From positions 837,925-901,924 of the forward strand of contig NZ_PCGR01000001.1 in the NCBI RefSeq assembly GCF_002798305.1: a stretch of 64,000 nucleotides of DNA, given 5' to 3'. The position numbers and the translations under genes were made by a program. The stretch comes from Chryseomicrobium excrementi (GTDB taxonomy: Bacteria > Bacillota > Bacilli > Bacillales_A > Planococcaceae). Under the pieces are notes generated by a model. The model searched no databases and had not been told where the DNA came from. It saw only the letters and a list, made by a program, of their open reading frames with translations. This document shows, piece by piece, positions 32,303-39,971 of the stretch (its first letter is position 1; every line of letters begins with the position of its first letter).

Positions 32303-34719
32303 GATTTACTCCCTTCCGTCTCCAGATACACTCGTGTAGTTAAAGTGTCTGAAGACAGCCATTCTGGATGGCATGTAAAATAAACGAACGGTAAATGATT
32401 GTCGTTACTCACCAACCATTGTACCACTTGTTGAAAACGGTTCGCATCAAAATGAACGAATGGATCATCCATTAGTAAAAAGAACGGGCTCTTTTTCGAC
32501 AGTTCTTCGGCTAATGCAAAACGTAGTGCCAAATAGGCCTGTTCTTTTGTAGCCTGACTAAGTTGTTTGATTTCAAAACGAGTCCCATGTTTGGAGAAGG
32601 CACTAAATCTTCCATCTTGATACTGCAATGCTTGATAAGCCCCTGCTGTGAATACCTCAAACAAGGCACTTGCTCGTTTTAATGTGGTAGGAAAGATTTC
32701 TTCATGATAATACGCATAACGCTTCTCAATTTGAGTTTCTAACGCCCGCCAAGCTGCATAATCGACCACCAGTTTGTGTAACACTGCGCGCTCTATCTCT
32801 AATTCTTGCAATAGAATTCCTTTTTGTTCGTCCGATAGCAACAGCTCAAGTTGTTGTTTGATCGTTACAAGAGCTTTTGTAGTCTCTTCAACCTTCTGTT
32901 GCAATTCTTCCACTTCTAGAAATAAAGCAGATTTAGTCAGTTCCTTGCGTTCTTTACCTTGCAAACGCGTACTAAGCTCTTTTAATCGACTTCGTCTACT
33001 GTTCTCTTCATGTGTGAAACGGACTAGTTGCTGAAACTCTTCAGAAGTGGCAATGTCGTATCGGCTATAGAGCTCATGAAGCTGGGTCTCGATCCCGTTG
33101 CGTTTTGACTCGAGTTGCTGCCTTTGTCGTTCTTGATGCAGAGCCTCCGATTGTACTAACTGTACTTCCTTCTTCAGCTCATACAGTTTAGACTGCTCCG
33201 CTCGAGCTTCTCGAAATGCAGTATCCACTTGCTTTCCACCTCTCCAAGTGGTCGGAAAAAGCCGCTGCATAGCTTGTTGCTGGGACATTACTTCCTGAAG
33301 TCGTTGTTCAGTCGCTTTATAACTAATTTGAAGTTGCTGTAGTTTCCGAATCGCTAGAAAGACGTCAGATGCTCTGTAATCAGTCGGATAAGTGATTCCA
33401 TACGGTTTGAAAAAGTTTTCAACTTCAGTACCATTCAATGAAGAGCGTTTCTCTTTTACAGGTAACACTATAGTGAGACCAAGTAGTAAAATGGCAATCA
33501 ACAAAAACACAAATTGATCAAGTAGCATGCCAGCTACAATGCTTCCTATACTTAGTGTTGTAAGAAGAGTAGTTAATGGATTCAGCTGTTTTTTAGTGGC
33601 GTTTAGTAATGCATCTAGCTGCTGCTCTTTTGAAAATGACACATCATAGTCTTCCACTTTAGTTTCTAAATCTACTGCAGAAATAGATAGAGTGGCTACA
33701 AGCGGTTGTTGTTCACGAACTATCATTTCTAACTGTTCTTCAAGCTCAGCAAGCTTAGCTTGCTGTTCCCGCCATCTCGTCTCATAGTCCAAGAACTCAT
33801 CTAACTGCTGAAGTCGGTCATTTATACGGACCAGTTTCTCCCGGTCCCATTCTATAGTAGGCAGCTGTTGTAGTTTCCATGATACGTCTTGTAAACTTTC
33901 AGCAAGACGTCGCTGTGTCTGTTGATCTTGTTCTTCAACGAGTGGAGAATCCACCGTATGCCTTTGCAAGTTTTCCAGCTCGGTGAATAGTGGCTGCAAA
34001 GCTTCTTGCTCTTCTGCTTCAAATAACAGAGCTCTCGATTGTCTGAGTTGTTTTTCAAGAGCAGAAGATTCTTCCTCTATTTGTAGTTGTTTCGCTTGTA
34101 ACAGGTTGTAGCTCTGTTCCTGTTTGTGAGACTCTTGCAGCTTTTTTTCTAAGCTTTTTACTTTCTCCAGCTGTTGATTGAGTATAGGCTTTCGACCACC
34201 TGGTTTGTAGAGAGCCTGAGATTCCTTAACTGCATCTTTGCGAAGTGCAGCATAAGGATTCTCTCCCGTTGTCCCAGTTGCAAAGAAAAGCTCGGTCAAA
34301 TCATCTTGTGATAACTGATGTAGCTTTTGAAGATCAAACAAATCGAACACAAATACCGATTCTACTTGATCTCGAGTTAGCCCTTTTAAAAGCTGGTGTA
34401 ACAAAAGTTCATCCCCTATATAAAGTCCGTCTCTTTCAATTGTGACATTCCCGGCAGACTTCCCTTCCACACGTTCAATTTTATAATCGACTCCTTCAAA
34501 CTCAACGAGCAACCATCCTCCATAGCGACCTCCATCTAAAGGTTCTAATCGATTAGTGGCTCCACGCGTCGGAAACCCAAATAAAATTTGTAGGATTCCC
34601 TCATATAAAGATGATTTTCCGGCTTCATTGAACCCTTCCACTAAACTACGTTCAGTAAAATGAAATGTCTGTTCTCTATGTTTTCCAAAGCCGTAAAGAT
34701 GAGCAGTTTTTAGTTTCAT
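32299..34719 (-). CDS. yhaN: SbcC/RecF-like AAA ATPase YhaN
   Basis: 806 aa. Walker A in [16 protein letters not shown] near residues 29-44, a long coiled-coil middle (about 170-340 and 450-680, very rich in Gln, Glu, Leu), two adjacent TM segments at about 385-425 ([36 protein letters not shown]) and a C-terminal Walker B/D-loop [20 protein letters not shown] near 752-771. The TM pair inside the coil and the SMC-like ends are the YhaN type. B. subtilis YhaN is about 150 residues longer, so the coil is shorter here. It works with the YhaO nuclease-like subunit, probably on DNA ends at the membrane; the operon is SOS-linked in B. subtilis. Confidence 0.88.
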   Translation of the reverse strand: MKLKTAHLYGFGKHREQTFHFTERSLVEGFNEAGKSSLYEGILQILFGFPTRGATNRLEPLDGGRYGGWLLVEFEGVDYKIERVEGKSAGNVTIERDGLYIGDELLLHQLLKGLTRDQVESVFVFDLFDLQKLHQLSQDDLTELFFATGTTGENPYAALRKDAVKESQALYKPGGRKPILNQQLEKVKSLEKKLQESHKQEQSYNLLQAKQLQIEEESSALEKQLRQSRALLFEAEEQEALQPLFTELENLQRHTVDSPLVEEQDQQTQRRLAESLQDVSWKLQQLPTIEWDREKLVRINDRLQQLDEFLDYETRWREQQAKLAELEEQLEMIVREQQPLVATLSISAVDLETKVEDYDVSFSKEQQLDALLNATKKQLNPLTTLLTTLSIGSIVAGMLLDQFVFLLIAILLLGLTIVLPVKEKRSSLNGTEVENFFKPYGITYPTDYRASDVFLAIRKLQQLQISYKATEQRLQEVMSQQQAMQRLFPTTWRGGKQVDTAFREARAEQSKLYELKKEVQLVQSEALHQERQRQQLESKRNGIETQLHELYSRYDIATSEEFQQLVRFTHEENSRRSRLKELSTRLQGKERKELTKSALFLEVEELQQKVEETTKALVTIKQQLELLLSDEQKGILLQELEIERAVLHKLVVDYAAWRALETQIEKRYAYYHEEIFPTTLKRASALFEVFTAGAYQALQYQDGRFSAFSKHGTRFEIKQLSQATKEQAYLALRFALAEELSKKSPFFLLMDDPFVHFDANRFQQVVQWLVSNDNHLPFVYFTCHPEWLSSDTLTTRVYLETEGSKS

Positions 34720-35867
34720 AGCTGATTACCTCGAATCGCTAGCAGCGTCTGAATGCGCTCCTGTACTTCTAGTTGCAGCTGCTCTTTTTGAATATATTTC
34801 TCTAGAGCTAGTGGTAAATCGGGTAATTCAAGTTCTTCAACTAGTTCTTGAAGAACTGGTTCTAGTTGCTGTATCCAACGAATCTGCAGACGAGTTACTA
34901 AGATATTGGAATAGACCTCTTGAATCTGACTCGAAATGTAGTCTCGAAGTTCGTCATCAGAGATCGAATCGAGCCATTCCAGTCGACTTAATGAAATAGT
35001 CCAGTCAAGTAAGATATATTCTTCACGCCACGATTGTTGGTCAATGTCTGCAAGTAGTTCTTTTAGTAACAAATCAATGGACCGAGGCTCTTCAGTTAGG
35101 GTTTCTAAAGATTCAAATTGGAGTGTGGAGACCTGACAAAATTCACTGCTTGTCTGATTCCCATCTATCCGAATATCTAAATAGCCTTGGGGGCCTTTTT
35201 CTTTAAGGTTTCTAGCTTGCAAGGTCCCAGAATAAGCAATCATCGGGTCTTGATGTAAGGTTTGTCTTTTATGTATATGTCCGAGCGCCCAATAATCGTA
35301 GCCGTATTTTAGTAAATCTTGCACTGTGAAAGGTGCATAGACGTCATGCTCTACCTGCGACCGTTCACTGCCATGCAGAAGTCCAATGGCATAGTCAGCT
35401 AGCGGTTCTCTAAGGGGGTAGTTGTCACTATAAGTTTCATGAACGTGACGTGTAGGATAGCTGAATCCAGAGATTTGAACAGTTTGCCCGTTTACTTTTA
35501 CTACATGTGAATGAGGGCATTCACCAAATACATAAACTGTATCCGGCAACTCAAATCGAGTCCACTTTCCACCTAAGTGATCGTGATTTCCGTGTATGAC
35601 AAACACAGGGATCTTAAGTTCTGCAAGCCGTTCCATCGACCTTTGGAAAAATCGCTGCGCATGAAGGCTTCTGTTTTCACCATCGTAGATGTCTCCCGCT
35701 ATCAGAATGAAATCTGGTCGCTTATATTTTGCATCCTCTATCACTCTCTCAAACGCGTCAAAAGAAGCACTACGAAGGCGATTCTGCCACTCTTCAGGCA
35801 ATTTATGGATTCCAGAAAAGGGACTTTCTAAATGGATATCCGCAAGATGAAAAAAACGAATTGACAT
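34716..35867 (-). CDS. yhaO: SbcD/Mre11-like metallophosphoesterase YhaO
   Basis: 383 aa. Calcineurin-like phosphoesterase with all metal motifs: FHLADIHLESPF near residues 5-16, ILIAGDIYDGENRS near 55-68, VIHGNHDHLG near 93-102, LLHGSERSQ near 169 and LGHIHKRQ near 205. A capping domain of about 130 residues follows. Partner of YhaN in an SbcCD/Rad50-Mre11-like pair. First gene of yhaONM, with AAGGAGGA before the ATG and a LexA-like box 17-30 bases upstream overlapping a TATAAT-like -10 element. Confidence 0.92.
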   Translation of the reverse strand: MSIRFFHLADIHLESPFSGIHKLPEEWQNRLRSASFDAFERVIEDAKYKRPDFILIAGDIYDGENRSLHAQRFFQRSMERLAELKIPVFVIHGNHDHLGGKWTRFELPDTVYVFGECPHSHVVKVNGQTVQISGFSYPTRHVHETYSDNYPLREPLADYAIGLLHGSERSQVEHDVYAPFTVQDLLKYGYDYWALGHIHKRQTLHQDPMIAYSGTLQARNLKEKGPQGYLDIRIDGNQTSSEFCQVSTLQFESLETLTEEPRSIDLLLKELLADIDQQSWREEYILLDWTISLSRLEWLDSISDDELRDYISSQIQEVYSNILVTRLQIRWIQQLEPVLQELVEELELPDLPLALEKYIQKEQLQLEVQERIQTLLAIRGNQL

Positions 35868-35883
35868 GATATCCTCCTTAAAT

Positions 35884-35897
35884 CGAATATTTGTTCT
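35884..35897. promoter_or_regulatory. LexA (DinR)-like box upstream of yhaONM
   Basis: On the minus strand AGAACAAATATTCG, against the Bacillus consensus CGAACN4GTTCG: eight of ten specified bases match. It lies just downstream of a TATAAT on the same strand, a position that would block transcription. B. subtilis yhaONM is a LexA-regulated operon, as I recall, which raises the credibility of this imperfect match. Confidence 0.6.
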
Positions 35898-35954
35898 ATT
35901 ATATCATATCAACTTTTTCTGTATACTAAATGCTAGAGGAAAGGGGTGTATGGG

Positions 35955-36140
35955 ATGCACACATATACGTTTACTGCATTTGAAAAAACAGGCAAGCTTT
36001 TAGCTGAAGAAAAATGGGAGTATGCTTCTGACGAAGAAGCGAAAGCTCAAGGGGAAAAACGTGTAGAGGAAATGGGATTTGGTGAGACGACTCACCGCCT
36101 TGTGAACTCTTCAGGAAAATTGATATTATTTCATGTATAA
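35955..36140 (+). CDS. yhzD: YhzD family small protein
   Basis: 61 aa, MHTYTFTAFEKTGKLLAEEK then a charged stretch SDEEAKAQGEKRVEEMGFGE and HRLVNSSGKLILFHV. Short alpha/beta protein of the YhzD family, function unknown. A GTG nine bases upstream is possible, but AAAGGGG is 8 bases before the ATG at 35955. Divergent from yhaO as in B. subtilis. An interspersed repeat begins two bases after the stop codon. Confidence 0.82.
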   Translation: MHTYTFTAFEKTGKLLAEEKWEYASDEEAKAQGEKRVEEMGFGETTHRLVNSSGKLILFHV

Positions 36141-36142
36141 GC

Positions 36143-36275
36143 TAGATGTGGAAAACGCCGCTCTAGAAATCTTGTAAAAATCAGGCGTGTCCGTAGAGGC
36201 GCTTTTTGCCTCTATGGATGCGACAGATTTTTGCGGGGATTTCTGGCGTTTGCAACTCGATTATGCTAGATGTGG
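36143..36275. repeat. Interspersed repeat, copy C
   Basis: TAGATGTGGAAAAC at 36143 and 36267 are 124 bases apart; between them are AGAAATCTTG..AAAATC, hairpin AGAGGCGCTTTTTGCCTCT, GATTTTTGCGG..ATTTCTGGCG and TTGCAACTCGATT. Same layout as copy A and in the same orientation. It begins right after the yhzD stop codon. Confidence 0.85.
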
Positions 36276-36297
36276 AAAACCCGGCTTAATAAGATTG

Positions 36298-36335
36298 AAA
36301 AACAGTTTCTCGCTTTAATGAGAAACTGTTTTTTA
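36298..36335. terminator. Bidirectional terminator
   Basis: AACAGTTTCTC at 36301-36311 pairs with GAGAAACTGTT at 36320-36330, with A-rich left and T-rich right flanks. Ends the enoyl-CoA hydratase gene on the minus strand and blocks rightward transcription. Confidence 0.85.
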
Positions 36336-36349
36336 GTTGTATCGCTTTT

Positions 36350-37129
36350 TTATTGGTTAAACTGTGGTTTCCGTTTCGATACGAACGCATCGATACCTTC
36401 TAAGTGATTGCTAGCACTGCGCATTTTCGTTTGAGAGACTGCTTCTGCACGCAATACAGCTTGAAGCTCTTGCTCTTTTGTTCCGTGCAAAATGGACTTG
36501 GTTTCAAGCATCGCATCAAGAGGCGCTTGTTTTAGCTTCGCTACGAGCATTTCAACTCCAGCTTGCAATCCACCATCCTCTGTTAGATGACCAACAAGAG
36601 CCACTTCATGTGCTTCCTCACCTGTCATCATCTTGCCTTCCCAAATCAGTTGTTTCGCCTTAGGTACACCAACGCGCTCCTTTAAAAAGAAGTGACCGCC
36701 ACCATCTGGGACTAAAGCAATTCCTATGAAATTCATTGCAAGCTTTGCGTTCTTTTCGGCTAAGATGAAATCACTTGCAAGTACTAGGCTAAAGCCAAGT
36801 CCCGCAGCCGCTCCATGAACTGCAGCAATGGTAAGCTTTGGTAAGGTGTAATAGGCGTGTGCCAGTTTTTCAAGTTTGCTCATGACATCCTCAATTTCAA
36901 AGCTACCATCGTTAGCGAGCATGGCTTTGATATCGCCACCTGCTGAGAATGCACGTCCTTCCCCTTTAAGAACGACGATTTGTGTCTCCTGATCTTCGTG
37001 AAGAGCTGTGAAGCACTCTGTTAATTCTTCAATCATTGTGCCATTCATAGAGTTCAATGCCTCAGGACGATTTAATGAAATCGTGAGAACAGTACCTTGT
37101 CTATCTAGTTGTAATGTTTGATATGTCAT
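36350..37129 (-). CDS. Enoyl-CoA hydratase/isomerase family protein (YhaR-like)
   Basis: 259 aa crotonase-fold protein. NRPEALNSMNG near residue 19, oxyanion segments GRAFSAGGDIKAML near 60-73 and GAAAGLGFSLVLASDF near 104-119, then NFIGIALVPDGGGHFFL. At the two usual catalytic glutamate positions it has Phe/Ser (GLGFSL) and Ala/Leu (GIALVPD), with Asp retained nearby, so it is more likely an isomerase, ring-cleavage or thioesterase-type relative than a classical hydratase. GGAGGGG precedes the ATG at 37129; the open frame further upstream has no RBS. It stands alone between terminators. Confidence 0.82.
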   Translation of the reverse strand: MTYQTLQLDRQGTVLTISLNRPEALNSMNGTMIEELTECFTALHEDQETQIVVLKGEGRAFSAGGDIKAMLANDGSFEIEDVMSKLEKLAHAYYTLPKLTIAAVHGAAAGLGFSLVLASDFILAEKNAKLAMNFIGIALVPDGGGHFFLKERVGVPKAKQLIWEGKMMTGEEAHEVALVGHLTEDGGLQAGVEMLVAKLKQAPLDAMLETKSILHGTKEQELQAVLRAEAVSQTKMRSASNHLEGIDAFVSKRKPQFNQ

Positions 37130-37179
37130 CTTTTCCCCTCCTCCTCTATTTATTCGACACGATTCCATTTTTCCCTTCA

Positions 37180-37210
37180 AAAAAACTCCAACCTTTGGAA
37201 GGTTGGAGTT
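37180..37210 (-). terminator. Intrinsic terminator of yheA
   Basis: AACTCCAACC(TT) and (AA)GGTTGGAGTT arms; on the minus strand TTTTTTT follows. It also lies before the enoyl-CoA hydratase gene start. Confidence 0.88.
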
Positions 37211-37215
37211 CGACG

Positions 37216-37557
37216 TTAAAACTGCTCGTAAAGTTCTTGAACTGGTTTTAAAAGAATACGGTTGATTTCTTCAATCAACTGGCTCAGCTTCATTTCAGCT
37301 TCTAACATAGCCATAATTTTTTCATTAGATTGAGCAAGTTGGGCCGTCTTTTGAGCGTATTCTAACTCTTCGCCCGCAATTTCTTCACCTTTCACTTGCT
37401 TTTCTTGAAGCGTCATTTGGATTTTACGGAACGATTCAAATAAATCCTTTGCCTCTTGATCTTCTTTAACCGCTTGAATCGCCTCTTTCACGCCTTGCAT
37501 TTCTGAAGTCTGGCGCAGTGTCGTTTCTAATTTGTTAATATCGTCGTAGATGTTCAT
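37216..37557 (-). CDS. yheA: YlbF/YmcA family protein YheA (UPF0342)
   Basis: 113 aa, almost entirely helical: NKLETTLRQTSEMQGVKEAI, QEAKDLFESFRKIQMTLQEK and NEKIMAMLEAEMKLSQLIEE mark the YlbF/YmcA/YheA helical bundle. Relatives YlbF, YmcA and YaaT form the Y-complex that directs RNase Y; YheA itself has no assigned role. It starts 10 bases after the yheB stop on the same strand, so yheB-yheA is an operon, as in B. subtilis. Confidence 0.9.
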   Translation of the reverse strand: MNIYDDINKLETTLRQTSEMQGVKEAIQAVKEDQEAKDLFESFRKIQMTLQEKQVKGEEIAGEELEYAQKTAQLAQSNEKIMAMLEAEMKLSQLIEEINRILLKPVQELYEQF

Positions 37558-37567
37558 GTTAAGTCTC

Positions 37568-38713
37568 CTAACTATTTACGATTAGTGCAATGATTCCTTG
37601 AACAATCCCAATCAGACCGCCAAGAACCCCACCAAGAATCGTGATCATTTTAAATTCTCTTCTTGATAAGCCTAACACAAGTTCCTCTAATCGCGAAACC
37701 GGGAAGGTGTTGACCTGCTCCTTGACTACTTGATCCAGCTTCAGTTTATCAAACAATTTCGGTAGTTCTGAATGCATGCGACTGAAGACAAAATCTAAAG
37801 TTTTCGGTACAAGAGTCTCCGTTAACACTGTAGGAGCACTTGGAAACAGCTTAGTGATCGGTTCGTCCAATTGCGATCCAATGGCCACTTGTTCATGAAC
37901 ATAGGTTTTAACTTGAGTGATGATAGGATCCACGTCAAACCCTTCTAACAAATCACTTACTGGACGTTCTTTAATTTTGTTCCACTCACCTTGAATAAGA
38001 TTCGTAATAAGCTGATGAGTGCCCGGTGCATCCATGAACTTTGTGATTTCCGGTTGCAATTTATTCGCTAATGAATGGGAATCCCCCACCATCATCAAAA
38101 TCATGTTTCCAAACGTTCCTTTAGATGCTAAGAAATCATCAACTAACTGCTTCAAAGTGCGTTTGCCATCCTCTGACTGAACAAACTCTTTTCCTCTAGT
38201 TAGTATCAAGCCTGTGAGTTCTGGAATCTTGGCTTCCACTTTCATGCGCCACTCTTCTGGCATCAGTTCTGTTAAAGTTCCCGTTTCAAGTGTTGCTTTC
38301 ATTTTCAAGGCTTGCTGATCAATCTGACTATCAATCAACTGCGTGACTTTTTGTTCGACATCATTGAATTCTGCTCTCTCTAACCAAGTTCGAATGGAGA
38401 CGCGGTCTAAGCCGAGATGGTCATTGATTTGTCTCTCAACGGTTTTATGAATCCTGTTCTTCACATCTTCGCTTAAATAGCGTTTTTCAATCAGCTCAGG
38501 CGTCAATAAGTAATGAATCACTAACTTCCCAAGCTGCGTTGCAAGTTCATCACGACGCTTTGGAATCAATCCTGGTGTAAAGGGCACTCGCCACTTCCCA
38601 ATATATTTTGCTTCGTATGGACGAAATAACATTTTAATAGCAATATGATTGGTGAATGCTCCGATGATGGCACCAATTATAGCCATTGTTGTAATAGTAA
38701 TTACGATTTCCAT
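37568..38713 (-). CDS. yheB: DUF445 membrane protein YheB
   Basis: 381 aa. TM helices at the two ends: about residues 3-24 (ITITTMAIIGAIIGAFTNHIAIKMLF) and the C-terminal 20 residues (ITILGGVLGGLIGIVQGIIALIV). The N-terminal motif NHIAIKMLFRPYEAKYIGKW followed by PFTPGLIPKRRDELA is the DUF445 signature. The middle is long and helical with repeated blocks. In B. subtilis YheB is reported in spore membranes; molecular function unknown. Confidence 0.9.
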   Translation of the reverse strand: MEIVITITTMAIIGAIIGAFTNHIAIKMLFRPYEAKYIGKWRVPFTPGLIPKRRDELATQLGKLVIHYLLTPELIEKRYLSEDVKNRIHKTVERQINDHLGLDRVSIRTWLERAEFNDVEQKVTQLIDSQIDQQALKMKATLETGTLTELMPEEWRMKVEAKIPELTGLILTRGKEFVQSEDGKRTLKQLVDDFLASKGTFGNMILMMVGDSHSLANKLQPEITKFMDAPGTHQLITNLIQGEWNKIKERPVSDLLEGFDVDPIITQVKTYVHEQVAIGSQLDEPITKLFPSAPTVLTETLVPKTLDFVFSRMHSELPKLFDKLKLDQVVKEQVNTFPVSRLEELVLGLSRREFKMITILGGVLGGLIGIVQGIIALIVNS

Positions 38714-38754
38714 GTCTTCACCTTGTTTCTATAGTCTGTAGCCATTAGTATAAC

Positions 38755-38788
38755 AAAAAGAGAGGTCCTGAAGGAATCAGGACCTCTC
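38755..38788 (-). terminator. Intrinsic terminator for a short minus-strand transcript
   Basis: AGAGGTCCTGA at 38761-38771 pairs perfectly with TCAGGACCTCT at 38777-38787; on the minus strand CTTTTTG follows. It lies upstream of yheB, so it must end a transcript starting between here and yheE, namely the 22-codon ORF at 38777-38845. The plus strand has no T-run. Confidence 0.75.
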
Positions 38789-38845
38789 GCCAAACCAGTG
38801 CATATACCCTTGTAGCCGAATGGCAGGTTCTAATTCATGGATCAC
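38777..38845 (-). CDS. Candidate 22-aa small protein with its own terminator
   Basis: A GTG-started ORF (MIHELEPAIRLQGYMHWFGE, then RS) with GAGGTGA 8-10 bases upstream. Its stop codon is inside the upstream arm of a strong terminator. The peptide is mildly amphipathic with two aromatic residues near the end. It lies divergently against the yheE promoter. No family recognised. An RBS and a dedicated terminator argue for a real short gene or small RNA, but the length makes chance possible. Confidence 0.4.
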   Translation of the reverse strand: MIHELEPAIRLQGYMHWFGERS

Positions 38846-38847
38846 TT

Positions 38848-38876
38848 TTGAGATTCACCTCTTCACAGACTATGCT
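38848..38876 (+). promoter_or_regulatory. Promoter of yheE
   Basis: TTGAGA at 38848-38853 and TATGCT at 38871-38876 with exactly 17 bases between, about 30 bases before the yheE RBS. Confidence 0.6.
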
Positions 38877-38908
38877 AAACTAAGAAAGACTATGAAAGGA
38901 GTGCCAGT

Positions 38909-39112
38909 ATGTTACAGCATTTCAATTACAAATCCTTGTACGAAAATAAAGCCTTACCCGGATGGGAAGTCAGCTTTTATTACAAACATGAAAAATACCG
39001 TGCCGTCTACGAAAAAGATGGGACGATTCAATGGTTAGATGGAACACCTGAGAATGAAAAACAAGTCAAATCGTTCATCCATGAGCTCATGGTGTTTCAT
39101 GTCTACGATTAA
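38909..39112 (+). CDS. yheE: YheE family small protein (DUF5342)
   Basis: 67 aa, MLQHFNYKSLYENKALPGWE then VSFYYKHEKYRAVYEKDGTI and a charged tail. Small beta-rich protein of the YheE family, function unknown. GAAAGGAGTG lies 7 bases before the ATG. It sits between yheB and spo0M, as in B. subtilis. A clean 17-base-spaced promoter is upstream and a terminator downstream. Confidence 0.82.
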   Translation: MLQHFNYKSLYENKALPGWEVSFYYKHEKYRAVYEKDGTIQWLDGTPENEKQVKSFIHELMVFHVYD

Positions 39113-39143
39113 ACGCGTCCCCAAGTCGGGAACGCGTTTTTTA
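39110..39143. terminator. Bidirectional terminator between yheE and spo0M
   Basis: AAACGCGTCCC and GGGAACGCGTTT arms, a T-run on the plus strand, and A-rich sequence on the left, for two convergent genes. Confidence 0.85.
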
Positions 39144-39914
39144 TTACGAGTATTTACGTAAAACATTGTAAAGTTTTGATTTGATGTCACGCTCATCACT
39201 TTTATGGATGGTGACGGGTACAAATGTCTCGTCTTGATCCAGTGCTTCTGCTAAGAAACCACCAAAGCCGCGAGCCTTGCGGTCAATCTGCAAATACAGT
39301 TCTGCTTTATCCGCTGTCTGACTTAAGAAGACCACTTCCAGCTCATCTAGCTTGCCATAGAATTCTCCTGTCATTGGTACGTATTCAAACTCTTGCATGA
39401 ATGGATACATGCCGCGGAACTTACGTGAAGCTTGTTCACACTCAGCTTTACGTAAACGGAAGCCCAGAGCTTCTACCTCCTTCAACACAGATGCAGCAAG
39501 TGGTGTTGGCTCGACTTGAATGAAATCTTTATCTGTCGGGTCTACTGCAGAAGCAATATCCAGAACCGTTTGAATCCAAACACGTGTTGCTCCTTTTGTT
39601 ACTGGCGTATCATAAGGTAGCGTGAACGAGAATGGGATTTCTTTGCTTTCGTTAGCTGCCAACGTAAAGCTATCTACCACTTTTTGTTTTTGAACAACCG
39701 CTTTATCCGTATACTTGCGGTCATCCATCTCACGTAGATACGTCGTGTAAACAGCAAGGTAAATCGCATCAATTTGCTGATCCGTCTTGCCTCCGCTGAT
39801 TTTTACAACACCCTCCATCAACTCTCCTGCACGGTAGACCGCTTTCGTTAATACGGTATCCACTTTTGCCGAGCCAACTCCCATACTTGCTAACATTTTG
39901 TTGAAGAATGACAT
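39144..39914 (-). CDS. spo0M: Sporulation-control protein Spo0M (arrestin-like)
   Basis: 256 aa. Arrestin-like beta-sandwich protein starting MSFFNKMLASMGVGSAKVDT and continuing with the family's VDTVLTKAVYRAGELMEGVV, IPFSFTLPYDTPVTKG and MYPFMQEFEYVP. In B. subtilis Spo0M influences sporulation onset and cell division through phosphorelay components. Full length. AAAAGGAGAG is 7 bases upstream. Another sporulation-linked gene, which supports a spore-forming host. Confidence 0.93.
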   Translation of the reverse strand: MSFFNKMLASMGVGSAKVDTVLTKAVYRAGELMEGVVKISGGKTDQQIDAIYLAVYTTYLREMDDRKYTDKAVVQKQKVVDSFTLAANESKEIPFSFTLPYDTPVTKGATRVWIQTVLDIASAVDPTDKDFIQVEPTPLAASVLKEVEALGFRLRKAECEQASRKFRGMYPFMQEFEYVPMTGEFYGKLDELEVVFLSQTADKAELYLQIDRKARGFGGFLAEALDQDETFVPVTIHKSDERDIKSKLYNVLRKYS

Positions 39915-39971
39915 AGAAAACTCTCCTTTTCGTTTAGATACTACTAGTACGACTCAAGGATTCAAAAAGTT

